Shown here: in pieces, positions 6,093 to 13,162 of the stretch | Layout of the letters: each line of letters starts with the position of its first letter | Position numbering within the stretch: the first letter of the stretch is position 1 | Assembly (NCBI GenBank): GCA_036736205.1 | Contig: DAINMX010000178.1 | Span: forward strand, 1-13,972 | Length of the DNA stretch: 13,972 bases | DNA from: XYA12-FULL-58-9 sp001798605 | GTDB taxonomy: Bacteria; Myxococcota; XYA12-FULL-58-9 | Reading direction: 5' to 3' | The notes under the pieces: model-generated | Told to the model about the DNA's origin: nothing | The model's input: only the letters and a program-made list of their open reading frames with translations | The model's database searches: none | Made by a program: the position numbers and the translations under genes

Positions 6093-7616
6093 ATGGGCAA
6101 GCCATCTCGTCGGATCAACAAGGTTCTCATCGCCAATCGCGGTGAGATAGCAGTGCGCGTGGCTCGAACGCTCAGGGAGATGGACATCGTTCCTGTGGCT
6201 GTCTACTCCGACGTCGACCGCATCGCACCTCACGTGCGCGCCTGTTACGAGGCGTACCCTATCGGCCCAGCACCAGCACCACAGAGCTATCTTCGAGGCG
6301 ATGCGGTGATTGAGGCCGCGAAGAAAGCAGGTGCCGACGCCATTCATCCCGGCTATGGCTTCTTGTCGGAGAATGCCGCGTTTGTCGAAGCTGTCGAAGC
6401 TGCGGGTCTGATTTTCATTGGTCCCTCCGCCAACGCGATGCGAGTGATGGGTTCGAAGACCGCGGCTCGCAACAAGATGAAGGCCGCCGGCGTGCCTTGT
6501 GTTCCCGGATCCGAAGGCGCCATCGACAACGTCGAAGAGGTCAAGAAGGTCGCCGACCAAATGGGTTACCCCGTGGTGCTCAAGGCCTCTGCGGGCGGCG
6601 GCGGCAAGGGCATGCGCCTCGTCCATGATGTCTCGGAGATGGACAGCGCCTTTCGCAGCGCCCGCTCCGAGGCGAAGAATGCCTTTGGCGACGACACGGT
6701 TTACATCGAGAAAGCCATCATCAATCCGCACCATGTCGAGATCCAAGTGTTTGGTGGCAATGATGGCAAGGCCGTCTGGCTCGGCGAGCGCGAGTGCTCG
6801 ATGCAACGCCGGCACCAGAAGGTCATCGAGGAGACGCCTTCGTTGGCGATCAACGAAGAGGTTCGCTGCAAGATGGGCGAAGTTGCCTGTCGCGCTGCTG
6901 AAGCGGTTAACTATGTGGGGGCTGGAACTATCGAGTTCCTCACAGATTCCGACATGAACTTCTACTTCCTCGAGATGAACACCCGGCTTCAGGTAGAGCA
7001 TCCCGTCACCGAGTTGTGTTGCGGCGTGGACCTTGTCGAGGGCCAGGTGCGCGTCGCTCAAGGTGAGCCGTTGCCGTGGAAGCAGGAGGACATTGTCCGC
7101 ACCGGTCACGCCATCGAAGTGCGCCTCTATGCCGAGGATCCCAGCAAGAACTTCATGCCAGCGCCGGGACACATTGATGAATTGATATTGCCTCACGGTC
7201 CTGGCATTCGCGTCGATTGCGGTGTGGCATCAGGTTACGACGTCCCGCAGCACTACGACCCCATGATCGCGAAGATGTGTGCGTGGGCGGAGGATCGCGA
7301 TGGTGCTCGGCGCCGTTTGATTCGGGCTCTCTCGGAGACTGCGGTCAAGGGCATCACCACCAACAGACTGTTCTTGCGCAGGCTACTCGAGCTCAATGAG
7401 TTCGTTGCGGGCAAGTACCATACGGGTTCCATTGCCGAGATGATGGCTGCCGGAGACGCAGCACCATCAGATGAGATTCTCGATGCTGGGGTGATTGCCG
7501 CGGCGGTCAACAGGTATCGCCGCGATTCCCGTTCCACGCGACGTGAGCCACAGAGTCAGTCGTCGTCGGGGACGCTCTGGCGCAGTCATGGTTGGCGTCG
7601 AGGAGGTCGGGCATGA
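6093..7616 (+). CDS. accC: Biotin carboxylase subunit of acyl-CoA carboxylase
   Basis: An ATP-dependent enzyme that carboxylates the biotin of the carrier subunit with bicarbonate. The protein has 507 residues from ATG 6093, with AGGA at 6084-6087 upstream. The N-terminal domain starts INKVLIANRGEIAVRVART (8-26). The HPGYGFLSEN motif is at 85-94, the glycine-rich ATP loop GGGGKGM at 168-174, ERECSMQRRHQKV at 232-244, and the catalytic NTRLQVEHPVTE at 296-307. The C-terminal domain has YDPMIAKM at 388-395. The last 30 or so residues are Arg/Ser-rich and not part of the usual fold. An earlier in-frame start at 6051 is less likely. The stop overlaps the carrier gene by ATGA, indicating translational coupling. 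There is no fused biotin domain, consistent with the separate carrier gene. Confidence 0.95.
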   Translation: MGKPSRRINKVLIANRGEIAVRVARTLREMDIVPVAVYSDVDRIAPHVRACYEAYPIGPAPAPQSYLRGDAVIEAAKKAGADAIHPGYGFLSENAAFVEAVEAAGLIFIGPSANAMRVMGSKTAARNKMKAAGVPCVPGSEGAIDNVEEVKKVADQMGYPVVLKASAGGGGKGMRLVHDVSEMDSAFRSARSEAKNAFGDDTVYIEKAIINPHHVEIQVFGGNDGKAVWLGERECSMQRRHQKVIEETPSLAINEEVRCKMGEVACRAAEAVNYVGAGTIEFLTDSDMNFYFLEMNTRLQVEHPVTELCCGVDLVEGQVRVAQGEPLPWKQEDIVRTGHAIEVRLYAEDPSKNFMPAPGHIDELILPHGPGIRVDCGVASGYDVPQHYDPMIAKMCAWAEDRDGARRRLIRALSETAVKGITTNRLFLRRLLELNEFVAGKYHTGSIAEMMAAGDAAPSDEILDAGVIAAAVNRYRRDSRSTRREPQSQSSSGTLWRSHGWRRGGRA

Positions 7617-8125
7617 ACTACGTAGCACTCGTGGGTGAACAGAAGCGTCAGGTTGAGCTCACCGAGCTCGAAGACGGAAAGTTTCGTGTGGTCATTGATG
7701 GCCGCGAGTTGTTCGTCGATGCTCGTGCGGTCGCAGACACCACTTTATCTTTGATGATCGACGGTCAGGTCTACAACATCGAATCTGAGCTCGACCCTGC
7801 CGGCCATGGCGAGAATTTTTCGATCCGCGGTGAGGTCGTCAACGTGGAAGTCCTCGACCTCCGGTCGATGCAACTACGCCAGGCTAAGACCTTGACCGGA
7901 GGTGTCGATGGGCCCGCCGAGATTGCAGCGCCGATGCCCGGCAAGATCGTGGCGATCTTGGTTGAAGAGGGCCAACAGGTCGAAGAAGGCCAAGGGCTCG
8001 TCGTCGTCGAGGCGATGAAGATGGAAAACGAGCTCAAGTCTCCGCGTGCGGGTGTGGTGAAAAATCTCACCGCTCAGAAGGACGCCACCGTCGAGAGCGG
8101 TCTGGTCCTCTGCGTGATTGAGTAG
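7613..8125 (+). CDS. Biotin carboxyl carrier subunit of acyl-CoA carboxylase
   Basis: A 170-residue biotin-carrying protein. The C-terminal biotinyl domain (about 102-170) contains the APMPGKI turn and the VVVEAMKMENELKSP target, with Lys136 as the biotinylated residue. The N-terminal part (about 1-92) is a run of beta strands (VALVGEQKRQVEL, FRVVIDGRELFVDA) that resembles the BT linker domain, which docks the biotin domain of propionyl-CoA carboxylase-type enzymes onto the carboxyltransferase. That supports a stand-alone carrier of a PCC-like complex rather than the AccB of the housekeeping fatty-acid enzyme. The ATG at 7613 follows a perfect AGGAGG (7601-7606); a TTG at 7592 in the same frame is less likely. 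The start overlaps the accC stop. The biotin comes from a ligase outside the window. Confidence 0.93.
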   Translation: MNYVALVGEQKRQVELTELEDGKFRVVIDGRELFVDARAVADTTLSLMIDGQVYNIESELDPAGHGENFSIRGEVVNVEVLDLRSMQLRQAKTLTGGVDGPAEIAAPMPGKIVAILVEEGQQVEEGQGLVVVEAMKMENELKSPRAGVVKNLTAQKDATVESGLVLCVIE

Positions 8126-8235
8126 ACCCTCGTTATCCCCAAGACTTGATTGGCAATGGCTTGGAGGTTCCAGGAAATTTTGTTCTTGCGGCGCTCGTCG
8201 ATAGAGTTAGGATCTTCGTTGGTCAAGGAGGTCAC

Positions 8236-9648
8236 ATGTGTAAGGTCGCCTTTGTGTCGATTCTGTTCTTTTGCTCGACAGCGTTGGCGGGAATGGGGCC
8301 CATCCCAGGTGAGGAGAGATTTGCAGGGTTGACTGAGGAAGGGCAGAACTCTGGCGGTGCCGCCTTGATGTTTGGTGGCATTGGCGAAGATTTCTTTCTT
8401 CAAATCCAGCCCCGCCTTGATTTCAACTTCGGCAAGATTGGCTTGGGTGTGCAGGTACCACTCAACCTACGGATCATCGACAACAAACCAAAGAACAAAG
8501 ACGACTTTGGCGGAATCATCCGCGAGGAAGATTGGGACGAGTTCTCGGACTTTCTCAAGGTTGTCCGCTACGTACGCTATGGCCACAAGCACAGTGACGA
8601 TCTCCTCTATCTACGTGTGGGCGAGATAGCTGCTGATCTCGGGCATGGCACTATCATGGCCCGCTACATGAACAACGTCGATGTCAACACCTTCCGTCTC
8701 GGCAGTCAGGTCGATGTGTACACCAATTACGGCGGCGTCGAGACGGTGGTAAGCGACTATGGCAGCTTTGTCGAAGGGCCCGAATCGCGACTCTTTGCCT
8801 TCCGCGGCTATTTCAAGCCCTACGCTTTGATCGACCCCGAGTCGTTCCTCAACATGTTTGCCGTCGGTTTCAGTGTCGCAACAGATCTCAATGCGCCGCG
8901 CGCCGTGGCACGGATTCGAAATGCGGACGGGGATCTCGTCAATGATCTCGATCCTGATGGGAACTTCAAGATTGACAAAGATTCGGCACAAACGGTCTAC
9001 GGATTCGATCTCGAGGCACAAGTCATCAATACGGATATGCTCAAGATCACGCCCTACACCGATCTCAACTTCATTGGCAACGCTGGGTGGGGCTGGCATC
9101 TGGGTTCTCTGTTCACCTTCAGTTTCCCCATAGGCTTCGATTTGGTGATTCCGGCGAGACTCGAGTATCGCCGCTTTCGTACCGATTACATTCCGAGCTA
9201 TTTCTCCACCTTCTACGAGATCGAGCGCTACGCCTTTGGCTCGGGGGCTCCCAAGGCCAAGTTCGTCGGTGACCTCCCCGACGACAAGGGCATCAACGGC
9301 TTCTACGGAGACCTCGCGTTTAGTTTTGCCGGTTTGGTGCAGATCGGTGCGGTCTACGAGGATTATGACAACTCACCGGGCCCGACGTTCGCAGCGTTCA
9401 TGTCCGTTCCAGCGCTCGAAGTCATTCAGTTCAAGGCCTATTACACCCGGGCTGGCATCCAAGACTTCGGCGATGTCTTCGTGCTTGACGAGCGCTCCCT
9501 GTTGGTGGCTGAGGCACGCTATGAGCTTGTGATGTACGTGTACCTCGTCGGCCGATTCACCCGGCGATGGGTGCCAGCCAACGATGGCCAAGGATTCGAT
9601 GCCAAGGATGACTGGAACGCCGGCATCGAGTTATCGTTCAGCTTCTGA
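8236..9648 (+). CDS. Probable outer-membrane beta-barrel protein, function unknown
   Basis: A 470-residue protein with a clear signal peptide (basic residue, then FVSILFFCSTALA), with cleavage expected after Ala18. The mature part alternates short hydrophobic and aromatic-rich strands with polar turns (FFLQIQPRLDFNFGKIGLGVQV; LVIPARLEYRRF; LEVIQFKAYYTRAG) and ends in SFSF, the C-terminal Phe signature recognised by the barrel assembly machinery. An acidic loop near residues 225-250 (NADGDLVNDLDPDGNFKIDKD) looks able to bind calcium. The start at 8236 is chosen for AAGGAGG at 8225-8231 and the signal peptide that follows at once. The 110-bp gap before it contains no convincing promoter or terminator. 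It could be a porin, a transport protein or a structural barrel. I recognise no specific family. Confidence 0.75.
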   Translation: MCKVAFVSILFFCSTALAGMGPIPGEERFAGLTEEGQNSGGAALMFGGIGEDFFLQIQPRLDFNFGKIGLGVQVPLNLRIIDNKPKNKDDFGGIIREEDWDEFSDFLKVVRYVRYGHKHSDDLLYLRVGEIAADLGHGTIMARYMNNVDVNTFRLGSQVDVYTNYGGVETVVSDYGSFVEGPESRLFAFRGYFKPYALIDPESFLNMFAVGFSVATDLNAPRAVARIRNADGDLVNDLDPDGNFKIDKDSAQTVYGFDLEAQVINTDMLKITPYTDLNFIGNAGWGWHLGSLFTFSFPIGFDLVIPARLEYRRFRTDYIPSYFSTFYEIERYAFGSGAPKAKFVGDLPDDKGINGFYGDLAFSFAGLVQIGAVYEDYDNSPGPTFAAFMSVPALEVIQFKAYYTRAGIQDFGDVFVLDERSLLVAEARYELVMYVYLVGRFTRRWVPANDGQGFDAKDDWNAGIELSFSF

Positions 9649-9661
9649 CCTCGGGAAACGA

Positions 9662-10165
9662 TTGCTATTGAAGTCTCGCAAACGCTACCATGCCGTACCA
9701 ACGCCGTCCTTTCCGGTGGCGGTTGCCTTCTTCCTGCTCACCAATGCGGTGTTCTACTTCATGGCACATGGCTGGTATTCGCAGCGACAGCTCGCTGAGC
9801 ACGGCGAGAGGCTTACCGCCCTCATCACGCACAAGTGGAAAGCGGCCCGTTGGGGCGACGATTATTACATAGGCTACGCGTTCACCGATGACAGTGGGGA
9901 GCAACATTCCAACAGCGCGCGCATCAAGGGTGACAGCCAGAGTTTCTACACCCTTGGTGAACAAGTAGAAGTGCTTGTCGACCCACAGAGGCCTAGCCGA
10001 TCTGCATTGGTCGAAAAGTCCCATCTATCCGTCATGGAACGGATGTCCACCGCCCCCAGCACGGCAGGCCTCACTGGCATTCTGGCCCTGATGAGCTGGT
10101 GGGTGTTCATCGCCCGTTTGCGTCGCAGTTGGCGCAAACTGCACCGAACCAACGAGAGAAGGTGA
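9662..10165 (+). CDS. DUF3592-like small membrane protein
   Basis: A protein of about 167 residues if the TTG at 9662 is used; TTG 9668 is the alternative, and an ATG at 9584 would overlap the upstream gene by 65 nt. GGGAAA at 9653-9658 could be the ribosome-binding site. Helix 1 covers about 16-34 (FPVAVAFFLLTNAVFYF) and helix 2 about 136-152 (LTGILALMSWWVFIARL). Between them lies a beta-rich extracytoplasmic domain with GDDYYIGYAFTDDSGEQHS and VEVLVDPQRPSRS, the arrangement typical of DUF3592 proteins, whose role is unknown. It sits 13 nt after the outer-membrane protein gene, so they may be cotranscribed, and its stop lies 5 nt before the mazEF operator. The start is uncertain; the family assignment is moderate. 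Confidence 0.65.
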   Translation: MLLKSRKRYHAVPTPSFPVAVAFFLLTNAVFYFMAHGWYSQRQLAEHGERLTALITHKWKAARWGDDYYIGYAFTDDSGEQHSNSARIKGDSQSFYTLGEQVEVLVDPQRPSRSALVEKSHLSVMERMSTAPSTAGLTGILALMSWWVFIARLRRSWRKLHRTNERR

Positions 10166-10170
10166 ATAGC

Positions 10171-10213
10171 GTTGCATGTAACGCACGAGATCGTTAACAT
10201 GTTACATGTAACA
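10171..10213 (+). promoter_or_regulatory. Two-box palindromic operator and probable promoter of the MazE/MazF-like pair
   Basis: GTTGCATGTAAC at 10171-10182 and GTTACATGTAAC at 10201-10212 are near-identical palindromic boxes spaced exactly 30 bp apart, about three helical turns on the same face. The second is part of a perfect 14-bp palindrome TGTTACATGTAACA (10200-10213). Another perfect palindrome, TAACATGTTA (10195-10204), overlaps it. A weak promoter TTGCAT (10172-10177), 17-bp spacer, TAACAT (10195-10200) would place the -35 in box 1 and the -10 and start site in box 2. This suits cooperative repression by the antitoxin or toxin-antitoxin complex, as is usual for type II pairs. Confidence 0.65.
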
Positions 10214-10232
10214 ACAGGCGCTGGAGGTGGTT

Positions 10233-10445
10233 ATGAAGACGAGCGTATCAGCGCGGGTCCGGAAGCACCGCGCGGCATTGCGGAAATCAGGGTTGCGTCC
10301 TGTGCAGATTTGGGTACCCGACACTCGGCGTCCCGGTTTCGCTGCGGAATGCCGTCGCCAGTCGATGCAGTTGAATGGAGATGCGCATGAGCGAGACATC
10401 GCCGATTGGCTTGAGGCAGCAGCCGACCGTAAGGGCTGGCAATGA
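10233..10445 (+). CDS. MazE-family antitoxin (DUF3018-like)
   Basis: A 70-residue protein with the pattern of the short antitoxin MazE family: basic N-terminal helix KTSVSARVRKHRAALRKSG (2-20), then LRPVQIWVPDTRRPGFAAE (21-39), and an acidic C-terminal helix with HERDIADWLEAAAD (52-65) that probably wraps the toxin. RPVQIWVPD is the recognisable core, where the DNA-binding beta strand would lie. The ATG at 10233 follows GGAGG at 10223-10227; a GTG at 10227 is the alternative. The stop overlaps the toxin start as ATGA, ensuring coupled translation with antitoxin first. It probably represses through the boxes at 10171-10213. Confidence 0.85.
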   Translation: MKTSVSARVRKHRAALRKSGLRPVQIWVPDTRRPGFAAECRRQSMQLNGDAHERDIADWLEAAADRKGWQ

Positions 10446-10765
10446 GGCGTGGCGATCTGGTGACGGTGGCCCTGCAAGGAGATTCAGGCAAGCCGCGCCC
10501 GGCACTGGTGATCCAGCCCGATTTGTTCGACGTGCATCCTTCCGTGACGATCTTGCCCGTGACGGGTGAGTTGCGCGCCGCGCCACTGTTTCGTATCGCG
10601 GTGGATCCGGGTGAATTGAACGGACTGGATAAGCCATCGCAGGTGATGGTGGATAAGCCACAATCGGTCGCACGAGAGAAGATTGGCGCAGTGTTTGGTC
10701 ATCTGGACGACGAGACAATGATGACGGTAAATCGGGCACTGGCGGTTTTCCTTGGCTTTGCCTGA
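10442..10765 (+). CDS. PemK/MazF-family toxin
   Basis: A 107-residue protein with the MazF/PemK fold pattern: MRRGDLVTVAL (1-11), KPRPALVIQ (17-25) with Arg19 at the conserved catalytic arginine, SVTILPVTGE (34-43) with Thr41 at the conserved Thr/Ser, then GLDKPSQVMVDKPQSV (61-76) and VNRALAVFLGFA at the end. MazF-type toxins are sequence-specific endoribonucleases held inactive by the antitoxin. All key positions are present, so the gene looks intact. The start ATG overlaps the antitoxin stop. The stop is only 37 nt before the nfeD-like start on the same strand, with no evident terminator, so read-through into the membrane-protein genes is likely. Confidence 0.9.
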   Translation: MRRGDLVTVALQGDSGKPRPALVIQPDLFDVHPSVTILPVTGELRAAPLFRIAVDPGELNGLDKPSQVMVDKPQSVAREKIGAVFGHLDDETMMTVNRALAVFLGFA

Positions 10766-10802
10766 ACAGTTATGAAACTGCCGAGGCAAGAAGAGGTGGG
10801 GC

Positions 10803-11276
10803 ATGACTTCCTTATGGTGCATGGAAAACTTCTGGTGGGTTCTGGGGATCACTCTGATTGTGTTGGAGTTCTTCCTGCCCGGACTCGTGTCAGTGTTCAT
10901 TGGCCTGGGTGCCGTCACTGTAGCGTTGTTGTTGCATTTTCAGGTAGTCGACGGATTGATCGCGCAGTTTATGACTTGGATTGCAGCGTCGTTGGTCTAC
11001 ATCTTCTCTCTGCGCCTGCTCGTCATGCGTTGGTATCCGAGCAACACCGAACGAAAGGACGTCGAGGCGGATGACGATTTGATTGGCAAGCGAACGAGAG
11101 TGGTAGAGGAAATCCCGGAGGGAGGTGGGGTTGGCCGGGTAGCCCATACAGATACAACGTGGAAAGCAGTCAGCCGAGATGGGAAGGGAATCCCCGTTGG
11201 CGCAGAGGTCACCATTGTGGGACGCGACAACATTACGTGGATCGTTGAACTGATTTCACAGAACCGGAGTCATTGA
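10803..11276 (+). CDS. nfeD: NfeD-like membrane protein (short, protease-less type)
   Basis: A 157-residue protein. Hydrophobic segments cover about 10-47 and 57-77 (WWVLGITLIVLEFFLPGLVS; VFIGLGAVTVALLLHF; FMTWIAASLVYIFSLRLLV). A soluble C-terminal domain of about 88-152 follows, with DLIGKRTRVVEEIPEGGGVGRV and a conserved DTTWKAVSRDG and IPVGAEVTIVGR, the OB-fold of NfeD. The serine-protease domain of long NfeD proteins is absent, as in E. coli YbbJ. NfeD proteins bind SPFH proteins, usually encoded next door, and help them form membrane microdomains. ATG 10803 has AGAGGTGGGG just upstream; ATG 10821 is an alternative. The stop is 1 nt before the next start, so the genes are coupled. Confidence 0.9.
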   Translation: MTSLWCMENFWWVLGITLIVLEFFLPGLVSVFIGLGAVTVALLLHFQVVDGLIAQFMTWIAASLVYIFSLRLLVMRWYPSNTERKDVEADDDLIGKRTRVVEEIPEGGGVGRVAHTDTTWKAVSRDGKGIPVGAEVTIVGRDNITWIVELISQNRSH

Positions 11277-11277
11277 A

Positions 11278-12201
11278 ATGTATACTGGCATAGCTATTGG
11301 CATCATCGTTTTGTCCATCCTGTTCTTCAAGATGCTGGTCATTGTTTCACAACGCGAAAACTACATCGTGGAACGTTTGGGCAAATACTCTCGAACCCTA
11401 GGGCCGGGCATTCACCTGCTAATTCCTCTCGTCGACCGGGTGGCCTACAAGCAGGAGATGCGCGAGCAGGTCATCGACATCCCCCCCCAGAGCGTCATCA
11501 CCAGCGACAATATCCAGGTGGAAATCGATGGTTTGCTCTATCTCAAAGTTATGGACTCAGCGAAGGCCAGCTATGGAATCGGCGACTACATGGCGGCGAG
11601 TATCAATCTCGCGCAGACCACCATGCGATCAGAAGTCGGTAAGATAACCTTGGGTGAAACATTTTCTGAACGTGAACAGGTCAACGCAAAGATTATCAGC
11701 GAAATTGACAAAGCCTCCGACCCCTGGGGCGTGAAGGTTCTGCGCTACGAGATAAAAGACATCGCTCCCACCTACCACGTCATAGAAACCTTGGAAAAAC
11801 AAATGGAGGCTGAGCGAGAGAAGCGAGCTGAAATAACGCGCGCTACCGCGGAGAAGGAAAAGCTCATCAATGTCTCCGAGGGCGAACGGCAAAAGGCCAT
11901 CAACCTATCGGAGGGCGAACAGCAGAAACGCGTGAACGAAGCAGAAGGTCGGGCCGAATCGATACGCCTGCAAGCAGAGGCCTCGGCGAAGGCCCTAAAC
12001 ATGATCACCGAAGCAACCAATGGTCCGGGCGGCAGAGCGGCGCTGAGGATGCGCTTGATCGAACAATACATCGTTCAGCTCGGCGACATCATGGACGGCA
12101 ATGAGGTTTCTCTCTTCCCTGCCAATCTTGCGTCGTTGATGGGTGTGGTGGACGAGCTGCGCAACAACAAGGCACCGGTGTTTCAAGGAGGCGAGCGATG
12201 A
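11278..12201 (+). CDS. Stomatin/prohibitin-like SPFH protein, copy 1 (QmcA-like)
   Basis: A 307-residue protein. An N-terminal membrane anchor (about 4-23) precedes the SPFH/band-7 domain (about 24-175), with hallmark VERLGKYSRTLGPGIHLLIP (31-50), IDIPPQSVITSDN (66-78), YGIGDYMAASINLAQTTMR (99-117) and GVKVLRYEIKDI (151-162). Residues 175-240 are a charged coiled coil with an 11-residue repeat: INVSEGERQKA, INLSEGEQQKR and VNEAEGRAESI (197-229). The C-terminal part (NGPGGRAALRMRLIEQYI) is the oligomerisation region. Such proteins form large membrane-bound rings or cages that organise microdomains and interact with NfeD and proteases. CGGAGT at 11265-11270 serves ATG 11278. The gene overlaps copy 2 by ATGA. 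The family is certain; the cargo is unknown. Confidence 0.93.
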   Translation: MYTGIAIGIIVLSILFFKMLVIVSQRENYIVERLGKYSRTLGPGIHLLIPLVDRVAYKQEMREQVIDIPPQSVITSDNIQVEIDGLLYLKVMDSAKASYGIGDYMAASINLAQTTMRSEVGKITLGETFSEREQVNAKIISEIDKASDPWGVKVLRYEIKDIAPTYHVIETLEKQMEAEREKRAEITRATAEKEKLINVSEGERQKAINLSEGEQQKRVNEAEGRAESIRLQAEASAKALNMITEATNGPGGRAALRMRLIEQYIVQLGDIMDGNEVSLFPANLASLMGVVDELRNNKAPVFQGGER

Positions 12202-13109
12202 AGCTAGACCTGATATTCTTGACCTGTGTTCTTGGTCTTCTTTTTCTCTACGTGATTGTCGCCTTGTTCAAATCGATCCGCTTGGTTCCGGCGCAAACGG
12301 AATTCATTGTGGAGCGATTCGGCCGCTATCTCGTGACTCTCAAGGCGGGTTTCCACATTCTTTTCCCGTTTATTGACAAGGTCGCCTACACCCAGAATCT
12401 CAAAGAGCGAACCATTGATGTGCCGCCGCAGAACTGTTTCACCAAAGACGAGATCAGAGTTGAGGTGGACGGCGTCATCTACATGCAGGTGTTCGATAGC
12501 GCTCGTGCCAGCTATGGCATCACTAATTATCAATATGCTGCTGTGCAGCTCGCGCAGACAACGACGCGGGCTGTTATTGGTACCTTGGAGTTGGACCGAA
12601 CCTTTGAAGAGCGTGAGGCCATCAGTGGACGCGTCGTTCATGTGTTGGATGAAGCTGCATCAAAATGGGGCGTACGCATCTTGCGCTTCGAGATCAAGAA
12701 TCTGGTACCGCCAGAGTCGGTTCGCCAATCCATGGAAAAGCAGGTCACGGCTGAACGTAACCGCCGCGCCATCGTCCAGAAGGCCGTAGGTGCGAGGCAG
12801 GCGCTCATCAATACTTCCGAAGGTCAAATGCGGGAGATGGTCAATCAATCCGAAGGTGAAAAACAGCGCCGCATCAATGAGGCCCAGGGCATCGCAGCAG
12901 AGACGTTGGCGATTGGCGGCGCCACAGCGGAGTCGATTCGCAAGATTGGTGCAGCCATCAGTGCTCCCGGCGGCGAGAATGCTGTGAAGCTGGAGTTGGG
13001 GCAGCGGTATATTCAGGTGCTCAGTCGTCTCAAGGGCAACAGAGTGGTGATGGGCGGCAACCTCGCCAACATGAACGAGATGTTGAAGGCGTTGGATCTG
13101 GAAGTGTAA
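12198..13109 (+). CDS. Stomatin/prohibitin-like SPFH protein, copy 2
   Basis: A 303-residue paralogue of the preceding gene. The membrane anchor is longer (about 5-29), followed by SPFH motifs FIVERFGRYLVTLKAGFHIL (36-55), TIDVPPQNCFTKDE (72-85), YGITNYQYAAVQLAQTTTR (106-124) and GVRILRFEIKNLVPPESV (158-175). The coiled coil keeps the 11-residue repeat (INTSEGQMREM, VNQSEGEKQRR, INEAQGIAAET, 204-236). By hand alignment, residues 39-124 match copy 1 at 46 of 86 positions, so the duplication is old and each copy has probably taken its own role, perhaps as partners in one hetero-ring like HflK/HflC. AGGAGG precedes the ATG and the start overlaps the copy 1 stop. The 53-nt gap to the converging HAD gene shows no T-tailed terminator. 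Confidence 0.92.
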   Translation: MKLDLIFLTCVLGLLFLYVIVALFKSIRLVPAQTEFIVERFGRYLVTLKAGFHILFPFIDKVAYTQNLKERTIDVPPQNCFTKDEIRVEVDGVIYMQVFDSARASYGITNYQYAAVQLAQTTTRAVIGTLELDRTFEEREAISGRVVHVLDEAASKWGVRILRFEIKNLVPPESVRQSMEKQVTAERNRRAIVQKAVGARQALINTSEGQMREMVNQSEGEKQRRINEAQGIAAETLAIGGATAESIRKIGAAISAPGGENAVKLELGQRYIQVLSRLKGNRVVMGGNLANMNEMLKALDLEV

Positions 13110-13162
13110 ACGCAGGAGATGATAGTTACCTCAAGGTGGCGGTGGCGGCACCGGGAACATCA

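Noticed and set aside
5847..7196. A 449-codon open frame on the minus strand opposite accC
   Set aside because: It lies wholly antisense to a strongly conserved biotin carboxylase, has no family pattern, and reads low-complexity sequence from the tandem repeat. Long antisense frames are common in GC-rich codons.
8126..8235. Promoter for the outer-membrane protein gene (TTGTTC or TTGCGG with TAGAGT or TAGGAT)
   Set aside because: Several overlapping half-matches exist at 8180-8213, none better than 4 of 6 at the -10, so no single choice is justified.
13110..13162. Bidirectional terminator between SPFH copy 2 and the HAD gene
   Set aside because: GGTG/CACC and GATGAT/ATCATC pairings can be drawn, but there is no compact stable stem and no T-run on either strand.
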